Source: Actinomycetota bacterium (lineage in GTDB: Bacteria > Actinomycetota > Acidimicrobiia > Acidimicrobiales > Ilumatobacteraceae). From it: a stretch of 64,000 nt of DNA. Shown here piece after piece: positions 1 to 9,129 of the stretch. The notes below the pieces were generated by a model that was given only the letters and a program-made list of their open reading frames with translations, did not search any database and was not told the origin of the DNA. A program made the position numbers and the translations under genes. Position 1 is the first letter of the stretch. Every line of letters begins with the position of its first letter. Location of the stretch: positions 33,225 to 97,224 of the forward strand of contig WLIV01000012.1 in NCBI GenBank assembly GCA_009702045.1. The letters are read 5' to 3'.

Positions 1-172
1 CCGAGGAGATGTCGAGCTTCGCGACTGCACGCTCGGTGACGTAGGTCTTGCCCTTGCGGAAGCGAGTGGGGTCGGACATCCCGGCGACGCACACCGACAA
101 CAGGGTGCTGGCCAACTTGCCGACCGGATGCGGTTGGTCGCGAAACGTGCCGGGGACGACGACGATGCTCAT
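1..172 (-). CDS. SWIM zinc-finger family protein (5' part only)
   Basis: This gene begins at an ATG on the minus strand and runs off the left edge, so only the first 57 codons are visible. The visible part ends with FRKGKTYVTERAVAKLDI, which resembles the RGxxYxxxGxVxxLxI strand that opens SWIM zinc-finger proteins. SWIM proteins are regular partners of SNF2-type ATPases in Actinobacteria. Its ATG overlaps the stop codon of the upstream SNF2 helicase by four bases (ATGA), so the two are almost surely co-translated. The zinc-binding CxC...CxH residues lie outside the window, so the family call rests on the N-terminus and the context. Confidence 0.6.
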   Translation of the reverse strand, partial: MSIVVVPGTFRDQPHPVGKLASTLLSVCVAGMSDPTRFRKGKTYVTERAVAKLDISS

Positions 173-3141
173 GAGTTGCGCACCTTCGAATGGTCGAGCA
201 CGACAAGATCGCGAAGGGCGTCGGTGCTGAGTTCGCTGAGCCAGGCCTCGCCGGTGGTGCCCACCACCGCGTCGGCCAGCTTGCGTTTGTCGTTGATCAA
301 CGCGTCGATGCGTTCCTCCACGGTGCCTTCGCACACCAGCTTGTGTACGAACACGGCTCGCGACTGACCGATGCGCCACGCACGATCGGTGGCCTGATCT
401 TCCACAGCCGGGTTCCACCAGCGGTCGTAGTGCACGACCCGCGACGCGGCGGTGAGGTTCAGACCGGTGCCACCGGCCTTCAGTGACACCAGCAACAGCG
501 GCGAACTGGCAGTACCGGCTTGGAAGGACTCGACCATGCGGTCGCGGTGTGGTTTGGTGATGCCGCCATGCAGGAATGGCACGGTCTGGTTGAAACGCTC
601 GAGCAGGTGTTGTTGCAGCAACAAGCCCATCTCGCGGAACTGGGTGAACACCAACGCCTGTTCGCCGGCATCGAGCAGGTCGGTGACCAGTTCGTCGAAG
701 CGGTGCAGCTTGCCCGAACGCCCGGCCAGCTTTGAGCCATCACCCAACGCATGCGCCGGGTGGTTGCAGATCTGCTTCAGGCGCGTCAGCGCGGCCAGTA
801 CCAACCCGCGTCGGCGCATACCGGTGGCCTGCTGGGCATCTGCGAGCAACTGGTCGACGACCGCCTGGTACATGTGCGCCTGCTCGCGGGTGAGCGGAGC
901 CCAGGCAACCTGTTCGACCTTGTCGGGAAGGTCGGGTACCAGCGACTTGTCGGCCTTGGTGCGGCGCAGCAGGAAGGGGCCGGTGAGTCGGCGCAGTTCC
1001 AAAGTGGCGGCGACATCGTGTTCGCGCTCGATGGGCTGGATGAAGTGTTGGCGGAACTGGGCGGCGTTGCCCAGCAGACCGGGGGCGACGATCTGGAAGA
1101 TCGACCACAGCTCGCTGAGCCGGTTCTCGACCGGTGTTCCGGTGAGGGCGAGGCGCTGCCCGGCCTGCAACGCGCGCATCGCGCGAGCGGTGCGCGTGTC
1201 GGGGTTCTTCACCGCTTGCGCTTCGTCGAGCACGACGGTGGACCACGGCACCTTCTGGAACGTTTCGAGGTCGCGAGCAGCCACCTGATACGTGGTGACG
1301 ACGAGATCGTGCTGGCCGACGAGTTTCACGAACTCGGCATCGCCGGCACGACCGGTGCCATGGTGCACCATCACGCGCATGAGCGGTACGAACCGCGCAG
1401 TCTCCGACTCCCAGTTGCGCACGACCGACAGCGGGCAGACCACCAAGTGTGGGCCGGGTAGCCCGGCGAGGTGGGCCAGTGTGGTGGGCGTCTTGCCGAG
1501 GCCCATGTCGTCGGCCAGGCAGCCACCCAGACCGAGGCGGTGCAGGAACTGCAACCAACCCAGACCGCGCCGCTGGTAGGGGCGCAACGTGGCGGTGAAC
1601 CCCTCTGGCACGACTCCTTCGGTGAGGGCTTCGTCGGGCAGCCCATCAAGTAACTCGCCGGCCCACCCTGTGGCTTGCAGCAAGTCGGTGACGGCGGCGT
1701 CTTCGGCCAGACCGGCAGCCTCCAACTCGCGTTGCAGTTCGGCTGCCAGATTCAGCAACTGCAGCGCCGACATCTCGCCGTGTTCAGCACGGTGCTGTTG
1801 CAGGTTGGCGAGCGCACGTCGGGCTTCGGCGCGATCGATCTGCACCCATCTTCCGCCCACCTCGATGAGGTTGGCACCGTCTTCCGCGGCGCGTTGCAAC
1901 ACCTCGTCGGAGACCGGGTTGCCGTCGACGACGACCTGCCACTCCATCAGCGCGCTGGCAGCGAAGCGCCCGCTGCTGTTGCCCTCTTTGGGCTGTGCCG
2001 TGGCGCGGGTGGACGGCCGTCGGCGGATGAGCTTCTCGGGCGCCAACAACTCGACACCAGCGATGGCCAACGCGTCGGTGCCCTCGAGCGCAGCAGCAGC
2101 TACCTCGACATCGACACCGACGGACGGCTCGGCCAGCCAGCTGGCGAGCTCGGGCACCGCCAGACCGATATCGGTGGCCGCCTGGTGCAGACGCTGCTGC
2201 AACAGGTGATGAAAGCGTTCATGACCGGCAAGAACCCGTGCGTTGGGGGCACCAGCGCGCAACTCGTCGGCAGTGCACCAGCGGCTGCGATCGTCGACGT
2301 CGACCAGTTCGAGGCTGAGCGGCCACGCGGCAATCGACGGGTCGGAGTCGCCGATGGGAAACCCCGTGGCGTCGTCGACCGCTTGCTCGGGCATGCCGAG
2401 ACGTAAGCGAACGCGCACGATCGGTTCACCCTGGGCCCGGCGCTCCATGGTGGACAACTCGCGAGCGATGTGGGCGACAGCCTCGCCAAGTTCGGACGAC
2501 ACCGGAAACTGACCGTGCTCGGCGATGAGCGCGCGGCTGATGATGCGGAGTGCGCGACCATTGATGGCGCGGGTGTCGGGCAACACCGCCTTCCATCCGC
2601 GGTGGGCGAGTGTGAGACGGCACAACCGGTCCACCATCGAGTGCAGCAGCTCGCGTGGCTCGACCGGTGCAGCAGCGGCCACTACTTGGGGCATCGCCGC
2701 CAGCAGTGCCTCGGCGGCCTGGACATCAGCCGCCAGCGGTTGCCACTCGGCTAACCAATAGGCGAGGCCGCTGGCGGGTGTGCCCACGTGGGTGAGCACC
2801 GGGAGCACACGGCCGCGGACCACGACGTCGGTGGCATAGCGATGTACCGCACCGAACCAGGCGACGGAGGCGCTGATTTCGTGGTGCAATGCGTCGAGTT
2901 CGCCGAGCGCGGAGAGCGTTGCCGAATCGAGCCGCTGGCACATCACCTGTGTGGCGCCCTCGGGTAGCTGCATGGGCAGCAGTCGGGTGGCGCCGCTGTA
3001 GGCCAGGCTGGCACGACGGGCGACGCGGGCGACCTCATGGTGCAGGTTGCCGCCGTACGCACCGCGGCCGGGTTGCCAGGCGAAGGCGTGGCCGTCGTAC
3101 CAGGCGAGCTGCAATGCGGGGGGAGGTGTGCGGGCAGCCAT
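169..3141 (-). CDS. SNF2-family DEAD/DEAH-box helicase
   Basis: A large Swi2/Snf2 ATPase of 990 residues. The C-terminal half holds the helicase core: Walker A as DDMGLGKT, motif II as VLDEAQ, motif III as LTGTP, and a RecA-like second lobe with GGTGLNL and the arginine motif DRAWRIGQ. The N-terminal half matches the actinobacterial SNF2-associated domains that carry no catalytic motif I can name. I chose the ATG at 3141, where the protein opens MAARTPPPALQLAWYDG; the frame is open 67 codons further upstream but that part looks like non-coding translation. It overlaps the SWIM protein gene by ATGA. The role is probably chromatin or repair related DNA translocation; the substrate is unknown. 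Confidence 0.93.
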   Translation of the reverse strand: MAARTPPPALQLAWYDGHAFAWQPGRGAYGGNLHHEVARVARRASLAYSGATRLLPMQLPEGATQVMCQRLDSATLSALGELDALHHEISASVAWFGAVHRYATDVVVRGRVLPVLTHVGTPASGLAYWLAEWQPLAADVQAAEALLAAMPQVVAAAAPVEPRELLHSMVDRLCRLTLAHRGWKAVLPDTRAINGRALRIISRALIAEHGQFPVSSELGEAVAHIARELSTMERRAQGEPIVRVRLRLGMPEQAVDDATGFPIGDSDPSIAAWPLSLELVDVDDRSRWCTADELRAGAPNARVLAGHERFHHLLQQRLHQAATDIGLAVPELASWLAEPSVGVDVEVAAAALEGTDALAIAGVELLAPEKLIRRRPSTRATAQPKEGNSSGRFAASALMEWQVVVDGNPVSDEVLQRAAEDGANLIEVGGRWVQIDRAEARRALANLQQHRAEHGEMSALQLLNLAAELQRELEAAGLAEDAAVTDLLQATGWAGELLDGLPDEALTEGVVPEGFTATLRPYQRRGLGWLQFLHRLGLGGCLADDMGLGKTPTTLAHLAGLPGPHLVVCPLSVVRNWESETARFVPLMRVMVHHGTGRAGDAEFVKLVGQHDLVVTTYQVAARDLETFQKVPWSTVVLDEAQAVKNPDTRTARAMRALQAGQRLALTGTPVENRLSELWSIFQIVAPGLLGNAAQFRQHFIQPIEREHDVAATLELRRLTGPFLLRRTKADKSLVPDLPDKVEQVAWAPLTREQAHMYQAVVDQLLADAQQATGMRRRGLVLAALTRLKQICNHPAHALGDGSKLAGRSGKLHRFDELVTDLLDAGEQALVFTQFREMGLLLQQHLLERFNQTVPFLHGGITKPHRDRMVESFQAGTASSPLLLVSLKAGGTGLNLTAASRVVHYDRWWNPAVEDQATDRAWRIGQSRAVFVHKLVCEGTVEERIDALINDKRKLADAVVGTTGEAWLSELSTDALRDLVVLDHSKVRNS

Positions 3142-3352
3142 AGGTGGAGTGTACGGAACGGGTGCGCGTGGGAACCCGTGACGAGTGACCAACTCCGCAA
3201 CATCGGTCACGTTGCGCCCAGCAGCCCCGTCACCTCGGCCGCCGGGCGCTCGCCCGTCGAGCGAGTGCACGATGTGGCGCGTGCCCCGCGCCAGGCCTGG
3301 CACACTGTGCTCAGGGCCGGGCGACGGGAATCGACCGGGCAAGGAGGCGATC

Positions 3353-4393
3353 GTGAGCTATCAGATGCCCACCACGGTGCCCACCATGACGATCAACGCT
3401 CCGCCGAAGGATCGCACTGCGGCGGTTCTGGGCTTGACCGCCGCGGTGCTCTACGTTGCGGCGTACTTCTCGCCACTGCTGACGGTGGGCGGTGAATCCA
3501 ACAGCATGGGCGACGGTGACAACAAGATGTTGTGGCTGTGGGTCGTGCCCGGCCTTCTCGCCGCGATCGCTGGCGGCCTGGGCCTGGTCGGCAAGGGCGT
3601 CGGCGCTGCGCTGTCCGTGGGCCTTGATCTCGGCATGGCGGGGCTCACCATCTTCGAGATGATCGTGGTCCACAAAGCCACCGACCTGTCGGTGAACGAT
3701 GGCTTCGGGTTGGTGATCGAGAAGGGTGTCGGCTTCTGGATGTTCTGCGCAGCGGCGGTGCTGTCGGTGATCGCAGCGATGACGTTGAGCCTTGGGCGCT
3801 CACCTGGCGACGCGAAGTGCGATCACACGCTCAGCGTGTTGGCCGGGCTCGCGTTGGCGGGCGTGTCGCTCGCCGTCCTGCTGCCGGCGAACGGCTTCTC
3901 AGTACTCGACATTGATGACACGCTGGTGCAGTTTGGGTTCATCATCTGGGGTGTGCTGGCGCCGCTGTTCGCACTGTTGATGGCGTTCAGTCACACGCGA
4001 ACCGCCGTCGCTTTCGTACTCGGGGTGGGAATCGCGCATGTAGGTCTCAGCCTTGCAATCCTGCAAGACATCGGCGTGTCCGGTGGTTCGGTCACCGGGT
4101 CGCTGACCACCAGCCACCCGGCGATCCTGCACACGTCGGTCCTGGCCTCGGTAGTGCTTGCCGGGTTGGCGTTGGGTCGCGTGGTGCAGGCCGTGGCACC
4201 CGTCGCTCGATTCGCACCCTATGCACCGGGTCCGGTTGGCGCGCCAACGCCGTATCAACCACCGGTGCAGCCGGAAGTGCGCAGCCAGTGGGCTGCCGAC
4301 CCGTATGGACGCCACCAGTTCCGCCTGTGGGACGGACATACCTGGAGCGCCAGCGTCTCCGACAACGGGATTGTCGGCAACGACCCCGTCTAG
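3353..4393 (+). CDS. Multi-pass membrane protein with C-terminal DUF2510 domain
   Basis: A 346-residue membrane protein. It starts at a GTG preceded by AAGGAGG about five bases upstream; the frame is open further 5' but that part has no membrane or domain character. About eight hydrophobic segments fill residues 25-280, followed by a proline-rich linker and a short C-terminal domain with the DUF2510 pattern (DPYGRHQFRLWDGHTWSASV, aromatic residues spaced around a W-D-G core). DUF2510 is common at the ends of actinobacterial membrane proteins and its role is not known. The gene is followed after only 10 bases by a lipoprotein gene, which suggests an operon. Confidence 0.75.
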   Translation: MSYQMPTTVPTMTINAPPKDRTAAVLGLTAAVLYVAAYFSPLLTVGGESNSMGDGDNKMLWLWVVPGLLAAIAGGLGLVGKGVGAALSVGLDLGMAGLTIFEMIVVHKATDLSVNDGFGLVIEKGVGFWMFCAAAVLSVIAAMTLSLGRSPGDAKCDHTLSVLAGLALAGVSLAVLLPANGFSVLDIDDTLVQFGFIIWGVLAPLFALLMAFSHTRTAVAFVLGVGIAHVGLSLAILQDIGVSGGSVTGSLTTSHPAILHTSVLASVVLAGLALGRVVQAVAPVARFAPYAPGPVGAPTPYQPPVQPEVRSQWAADPYGRHQFRLWDGHTWSASVSDNGIVGNDPV

Positions 4394-4403
4394 GGTTGCG
4401 CCC

Positions 4404-5471
4404 ATGTCCTCCACCTCGACCCCCCGGTCGGGTGCGACGCCCCATCGCTTCACCGCGTGCTGCGCCGCCGCACTCCTGATGCTTGCAGCGTGCTCCGACC
4501 GCAGCGGCGGCACGTCCAACAACACCGTGGGCACCTCCGCATCCACCCTGTCGTCGACGTCGGTGCTCACGCCCACCACCGCACCGTTCACAGCCAACGG
4601 GCCGATGTGCCCGCCTGTACCCGGGGGCCGGGTGGCCTACCAGCGCGGCGAGCCGAACGGCAGCGCGTACACCTGGAGCGTGCGCGTCACCTCACCGAGC
4701 TCGGGTGCCGACAACGAGCTGTTGGCAGGCGATGCGGGTGTGCAACTCGGCGAGCCGTCCTGGTCGCCCGACGGCACCCGGGTGGTGGTCAGCGCAGGTG
4801 ACGGCACGAACTCCAAGTTCGTCGTCCTCCGCTGCGACGGATCCTTGGATCACGAGCTCCCGCAGTTGCAGGTGCAGACGCCGACAACACCGCTGGCGAT
4901 CGACCGGCCCACCTTGCCCACCTGGTCACCCGACGGCAGGCTGTTGGCGTTCGTCTCTTCCGACGGGCTGTTCTTCGTACCCCCCGATGGCAGCGCTGCG
5001 CCGCAGATCACGGCATCCGACCTGACCATCGCGATCGGTCGAGCCACGTGGTCACCCGACAGTCAGCGCGTCGTCGTCGGCGCCACGGCAGCCGACGGGA
5101 ACACCGATCTCTATCTCGTCGACCCCGCCACCGGCACGTTCACCCGACTCACCACCGACCCTGCCGAGGACTACCAACCAGCGTGGTGCTCCGATGGCTC
5201 GCTGATCGCGTTCCGCTCCGGGCGTGACGGGCAGATCTGGGTGATGAACGGCGATGGCACCGACCAACATTCGCTCTCCACCGGAGAAGGCGCAGAGTCC
5301 GCGTTCCAACCGGTGTGGTCGTCCGACTGCACCCGCATCGCGTATGTCGTCGGCGAGCAGGGGAACACCCGACTACACGTGATGAATGCCGACGGATCGG
5401 CAGACCATCAGATCACCGCCACCGACCCGTCACCGCGTGTGGAGGGCTGGCCGTCCTGGACGGCCGGCTGA
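4404..5471 (+). CDS. TolB-like WD40/PD40 beta-propeller lipoprotein
   Basis: A secreted lipoprotein of 355 residues. The signal peptide ends in the lipobox LMLAAC, giving a lipid-anchored cysteine near residue 29, and a Ser/Thr-rich linker follows. The mature part has at least five repeats of the PD40 type, each with a WSPDG or WSSD core (for example SWSPDGTRVVV, TWSPDGRLLAF, TWSPDSQRVVV). These blades build a TolB-like beta-propeller used for protein or ligand binding on the cell surface. No enzymatic domain is attached. The start is the ATG ten bases after the preceding stop codon. Confidence 0.85.
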   Translation: MSSTSTPRSGATPHRFTACCAAALLMLAACSDRSGGTSNNTVGTSASTLSSTSVLTPTTAPFTANGPMCPPVPGGRVAYQRGEPNGSAYTWSVRVTSPSSGADNELLAGDAGVQLGEPSWSPDGTRVVVSAGDGTNSKFVVLRCDGSLDHELPQLQVQTPTTPLAIDRPTLPTWSPDGRLLAFVSSDGLFFVPPDGSAAPQITASDLTIAIGRATWSPDSQRVVVGATAADGNTDLYLVDPATGTFTRLTTDPAEDYQPAWCSDGSLIAFRSGRDGQIWVMNGDGTDQHSLSTGEGAESAFQPVWSSDCTRIAYVVGEQGNTRLHVMNADGSADHQITATDPSPRVEGWPSWTAG

Positions 5472-5474
5472 GCG

Positions 5475-6248
5475 TCAGGCTTTCATCTCGGCGATCGCCG
5501 CCTCGATCACGGAGCGAGTGCGGTTGCGCAGGTCGCCGATGTCGTCCTTGGTGAGACCGGTGGTCTCGATCGGGTCGAGGACACGGACCTCTGCGCTGGT
5601 GATGCCGAAGCGCCAGTCGCCCTTTGGCATCGCCTCACGCGTACCGACAACCGCGAGCGGCAGGATGGGAACCTGGTTCTCGATCGCCAGTCGGAAGGCG
5701 CCGTCCTTGAACTCACCCAACGATCCGTCGCGGGTGCGCGTCCCCTCTGGAAAGATCATCACCGACACACGCTTGTCGAGTCGGTCCTTGGCTCCCCTCA
5801 TTGCCGACACGATGCTCTGCTTGCTGCCACGGATCAGCTTGATGTCGGCCGACATGTGCATCAGCCAGCCGATGAGTGGGAACTTGAAGAAGGTTTCCTT
5901 CGACATCCACTTCATCTCCCACGGCAGGTGCGAGATCAGGAACATGTCGGCGAAGCTCTCGTGGTTCGACACCACGACGTACGGCCGCCGGGGGTCGCGG
6001 ATCTTCAGGCCGGTGGTGCGAAATTGCCACAGCGGGTTCAACCACTGGTGGACCACGCACAGTCGCCGGAACACGAAGCCCGGCCAGTAGCGACCTTTGT
6101 CGAACGGGGCGGTGACCACCCACACGATGGCCACTAGCGGCAGATCGATGATGACCACGACCCCGAGGAGGAACCAGGCCCACACGGACAGGATCGTGCG
6201 CATCGCCGGGTTAGCCAGGACACGGCGGCGAAGAGGTGAAACTTCCAT
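5475..6248 (-). CDS. plsC: 1-acyl-sn-glycerol-3-phosphate acyltransferase
   Basis: A PlsC-family acyltransferase of about 257 residues that would transfer an acyl group to lysophosphatidic acid in phospholipid synthesis at the inner membrane face. One or two N-terminal transmembrane segments (residues 20-50) precede the catalytic domain. The catalytic box is a variant, SNHESFADMF, that is NHxSxxD rather than NHxxxxD with the same His and Asp; the second signature is FPEGTRTRDG. A hydrophobic patch before the second box fits substrate binding. It is transcribed alone and converges with the propeller lipoprotein gene three bases away. A start at 6203 is also possible. Confidence 0.88.
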   Translation of the reverse strand: MEVSPLRRRVLANPAMRTILSVWAWFLLGVVVIIDLPLVAIVWVVTAPFDKGRYWPGFVFRRLCVVHQWLNPLWQFRTTGLKIRDPRRPYVVVSNHESFADMFLISHLPWEMKWMSKETFFKFPLIGWLMHMSADIKLIRGSKQSIVSAMRGAKDRLDKRVSVMIFPEGTRTRDGSLGEFKDGAFRLAIENQVPILPLAVVGTREAMPKGDWRFGITSAEVRVLDPIETTGLTKDDIGDLRNRTRSVIEAAIAEMKA

Positions 6249-6295
6249 CGCCGTCCATGCTGTCACGCTCGAGCCGCTGCGCCTAACGTCGCGTC

Positions 6296-7492
6296 GTGCA
6301 CGCGCGTGGTCTGAGAGTGACGGTCCTGGGTTTCGTTGCGCTGTTCGGTGTCGCCTGCTCGAACAGCAGCACCGCAACATCCGTGGCCACGACCGATGTC
6401 GGCTCTACTCTGGCGCCGGTTCCGACCACACTCGGAGACGCCCTCCCCGCGCCATTGACTGCGGTGTTGGCCGAGGCTGCCCGCTGGCAGCGGTTCACCA
6501 CGGGCGACGACACGATCGAAGTGTGGATCTGCCATGTGCCGCTCGACAGCACCGCCGCGATCTACGGCGGGATGCAGTTGCGGCAGCCGCTCACCCCTGC
6601 TGGCGTAGCCGACGTCATGACTCGGCAGGTCACCCCGTACTTCGACACGCTCTCGCACGGTGAGTATCACCCGGTCTTCCGCGCTGGCGGCGAGGTCAAC
6701 ATGGCGACCGCCGACGAGCCGCAGTCGTGCGTCGACGAGGCGGTTGCCGGCGCAGCCAGCGACACGAACGCGGTGTTCGCCGTGGCGGACGCAGAACACG
6801 GCGACACCCAGCCCGGTGGGTTCGGCACCGTCGGTGATCAGTGCGACGCACCGCCCTGCTCGGTGGACGCCACCGGCCGCTCTGCGTACATCGGCGCCAG
6901 CGACTTCCATGAGGACTGGGGCGACCTCAAACCGATGGATCTTGCTGAGCACGAGATCGGCCACACCCTGGGCTGGATGCACAGTGGTGTGGAGACGACC
7001 GGCGAGTACCTCAGCGCGCTCGACGTGATGAGCAACAGCGCTGCGCCTCGCGATGTGAACCCCGACCGGCGCGATGCATCCGACACGCTCGGTCTGAATC
7101 GACTGCTCGCCGGCTGGCTACCGCCGTCGGCAGTGTGGGCGGCCCCCGCCGTTGGCGGAACGGTGACGCTCGCGCCATCGATGAGTCTGGTTGACACGCG
7201 CCTGGCCGTGGTGGCGATCGACGCCACCCACTTCCTCACCATTGAGTTGCTCACGGCTGACGGTTTCGACGCTCACTTACCGGCCGACGGCATCGCCGTG
7301 CACCGTGTGGAGGTGAACGACGGAATCATCCAGGACGCCGTGCCGCTGGTGGGGGAGAAGCCGTTCGACAAGTTGCTGCAGGTGGGAGGAGTGCTCACGA
7401 CCGACAACGTTCGCATCACCGTCGATGCTGGCGGTGGGAAGGGCCCGGCCGCGGAGTGGACCGTGACGATCGTGCCTAGCCTCGGGTCATGA
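6296..7492 (+). CDS. Secreted metzincin-type zinc metalloprotease lipoprotein
   Basis: A 398-residue lipoprotein with an N-terminal signal peptide ending in FGVAC and a Ser/Thr linker. The motif HEIGHTLGWMH at residues 219-229 is an exact HExxHxxGxxH zinc-binding consensus of metzincins, with the family-typical Met some residues later (VMSNS) as a possible Met-turn. Several Cys (for example in QCDAPPCS) could form disulfides outside the cell. I cannot assign it to a specific metzincin clan such as reprolysin or M11-like. It starts with a GTG and its stop overlaps the ATG of the cytidine deaminase gene by four bases, an odd pairing functionally. Confidence 0.75.
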   Translation: MHARGLRVTVLGFVALFGVACSNSSTATSVATTDVGSTLAPVPTTLGDALPAPLTAVLAEAARWQRFTTGDDTIEVWICHVPLDSTAAIYGGMQLRQPLTPAGVADVMTRQVTPYFDTLSHGEYHPVFRAGGEVNMATADEPQSCVDEAVAGAASDTNAVFAVADAEHGDTQPGGFGTVGDQCDAPPCSVDATGRSAYIGASDFHEDWGDLKPMDLAEHEIGHTLGWMHSGVETTGEYLSALDVMSNSAAPRDVNPDRRDASDTLGLNRLLAGWLPPSAVWAAPAVGGTVTLAPSMSLVDTRLAVVAIDATHFLTIELLTADGFDAHLPADGIAVHRVEVNDGIIQDAVPLVGEKPFDKLLQVGGVLTTDNVRITVDAGGGKGPAAEWTVTIVPSLGS

Positions 7493-7917
7493 CCACGCAG
7501 CCGACCTTGCCGATGACTCCCGCCCAGCGCGAACTGTTCGATGCTGCGGTGGCCAAGCAGGCGCTGTCGTACTCGCCGTATTCCCACTTCAAGGTCGGGG
7601 CTGCCATCCGCACGAAGGCAGGCAACATCTACGCCGCCTGCAACATCGAGAACGCGGCCTACCCGCAGAGCACATGCGGCGAGGCCAGCGCCATCGCCAT
7701 CATGGTCGCCAACGGCGAGCGTGAGATCGCGGAAGTGCTCACCGTCTGCGACGGCGACCTCATCGGTACCTGCTGTGGCGGGTGCCGTCAGCGCATTCGC
7801 GAGTTCGCCCCGCTCGACACGCCGATCTATGCGTGTGGCCCCGACGGCCTGCGAGCGATCTTCACCCTCGACCAGTTGTTGCCGAACAGCTTCGGTCCCG
7901 AACACCTGCTGGGCTGA
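7489..7917 (+). CDS. cdd: Cytidine deaminase
   Basis: A homotetrameric-type cytidine deaminase of 142 residues that converts (deoxy)cytidine to (deoxy)uridine in pyrimidine salvage. Key parts are visible: the substrate strand SPYSHFKVGAAI, the zinc/catalytic motif C63-G-E65 and the second zinc pair C96-x2-C99 followed by RQRI. Two positions are unusual: CGE replaces the common CAE, and the Pro of the normal PCGxC motif is a Cys, giving CCGGC. The three zinc ligands and the catalytic glutamate are still present, so I expect activity. The ATG overlaps the stop of the metalloprotease gene. Confidence 0.93.
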   Translation: MTTQPTLPMTPAQRELFDAAVAKQALSYSPYSHFKVGAAIRTKAGNIYAACNIENAAYPQSTCGEASAIAIMVANGEREIAEVLTVCDGDLIGTCCGGCRQRIREFAPLDTPIYACGPDGLRAIFTLDQLLPNSFGPEHLLG

Positions 7918-7944
7918 GCACGCCCACGCCGTAACCTGGCGCAC

Positions 7945-9117
7945 GTGCCATCGTCACGTGAACCGTTCCTCACCGCCAAGCTGCAGGGCTTCGGCACCAC
8001 GATCTTCGCCGAGATGTCGGCGCTCGCCGTCGCGACCGGCAGCGTCAACCTGGGTCAGGGGTTCCCCGACACCGACGGTCCGCGGGAGGTGCTCGACGCG
8101 GCCATCGCAGCGATCAACGGCGGCCTCAACCAGTACCCGCCGGGGTTGGGCATGCCGGTGCTGCGTGAGGCGATCGCAGCGCACCAGCAACGTTTCTACC
8201 GGCTCACCTACGACCCGAACACCGAGGTGCTCGTCACGGCCGGTGCCACCGAGGCGCTTGCTGGCGCCCTGCTGGGTCTGCTCGATACGGGTGACGAGGT
8301 GGTGTTGTTCGAGCCGATGTACGACAGCTACCAGGCGTGTATCGCGCTCGCCGGTGCGGTGGCCAAGACGGTGACGCTACGTCCGCCGAACTACGACTTC
8401 GACCCGGCCGAACTGCGGGCCGCGATCAGCCCGAAGACGAAGCTGATCCTGGTCAACACACCCCACAACCCGACGGGCAAGGTGCTTGACCGCGCGGAGC
8501 TGCAGGCCATCGCCGACCTCGCCATCGAACACGACCTCATCGTGCTCACCGACGAGGTCTACGAGCACCTCACATTCGACGGTGTCGAGCACATTCCGAT
8601 GGCCACGTTGCCCGGTATGCGCGACCGAGTGTTGAACATCAGCAGCGGCGGCAAGACGTTCAACACCACCGGCTGGAAGGTCGGCTGGCTGTGTGGTCCG
8701 CCCGCGCTGGTGGCGGCGGCGCGCACCGCCAAGCAGTTCCTCACCTACGTCAGCAGCGGCCCGTTCCAGCCGGCCATCGCCGTCGGTCTGGGCTTGCCCG
8801 ACTCGTACTTCACCGAGTTCAGCGCGGGCATGCAAGCTCGTCGCGACCGGCTGATGCCTGGGTTGCAGTCGGCCGGGTTCGAGGTCTACCCGACGAAGGG
8901 CACGTACTTCGTCACCGTCGACATCCGTCCGCTGCAGGCCGACGGTGACGGCCTCGCGTTCTGCCGTCAGCTACCGCATCGGTGTGGCGTGGTCGCGATC
9001 CCCAATGAGGTGTTCTATGCGAACAAGCACGAGGGCCGACACCTCGTACGGTTCGCGTTCTGCAAGCAGTTTGCGGTGCTCGACGAAGCCGTCGCCCGCC
9101 TCAAAACCCTCGGCTAA
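7945..9117 (+). CDS. dapC: Class I/II PLP aminotransferase, DapC-like
   Basis: A fold-type I PLP aminotransferase of 390 residues starting at a GTG. Clear features are the N-terminal LGQGFPD motif, NTPHNPTGK, the DEVYEHLTF segment and the PLP lysine in SSGGKTFNTTGWKVGW. These match the group that includes actinobacterial N-succinyldiaminopimelate aminotransferase (DapC, lysine/peptidoglycan pathway) and kynurenine/methionine aminotransferases. The sequence alone does not separate these substrates, so the symbol is tentative. It lies 27 bases after cdd. Its 3' end meets a palindromic repeat that fills the gap to the convergent nitrilase gene. Confidence 0.8.
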   Translation: MPSSREPFLTAKLQGFGTTIFAEMSALAVATGSVNLGQGFPDTDGPREVLDAAIAAINGGLNQYPPGLGMPVLREAIAAHQQRFYRLTYDPNTEVLVTAGATEALAGALLGLLDTGDEVVLFEPMYDSYQACIALAGAVAKTVTLRPPNYDFDPAELRAAISPKTKLILVNTPHNPTGKVLDRAELQAIADLAIEHDLIVLTDEVYEHLTFDGVEHIPMATLPGMRDRVLNISSGGKTFNTTGWKVGWLCGPPALVAAARTAKQFLTYVSSGPFQPAIAVGLGLPDSYFTEFSAGMQARRDRLMPGLQSAGFEVYPTKGTYFVTVDIRPLQADGDGLAFCRQLPHRCGVVAIPNEVFYANKHEGRHLVRFAFCKQFAVLDEAVARLKTLG

Positions 9118-9129
9118 CCCCCCACCCCA

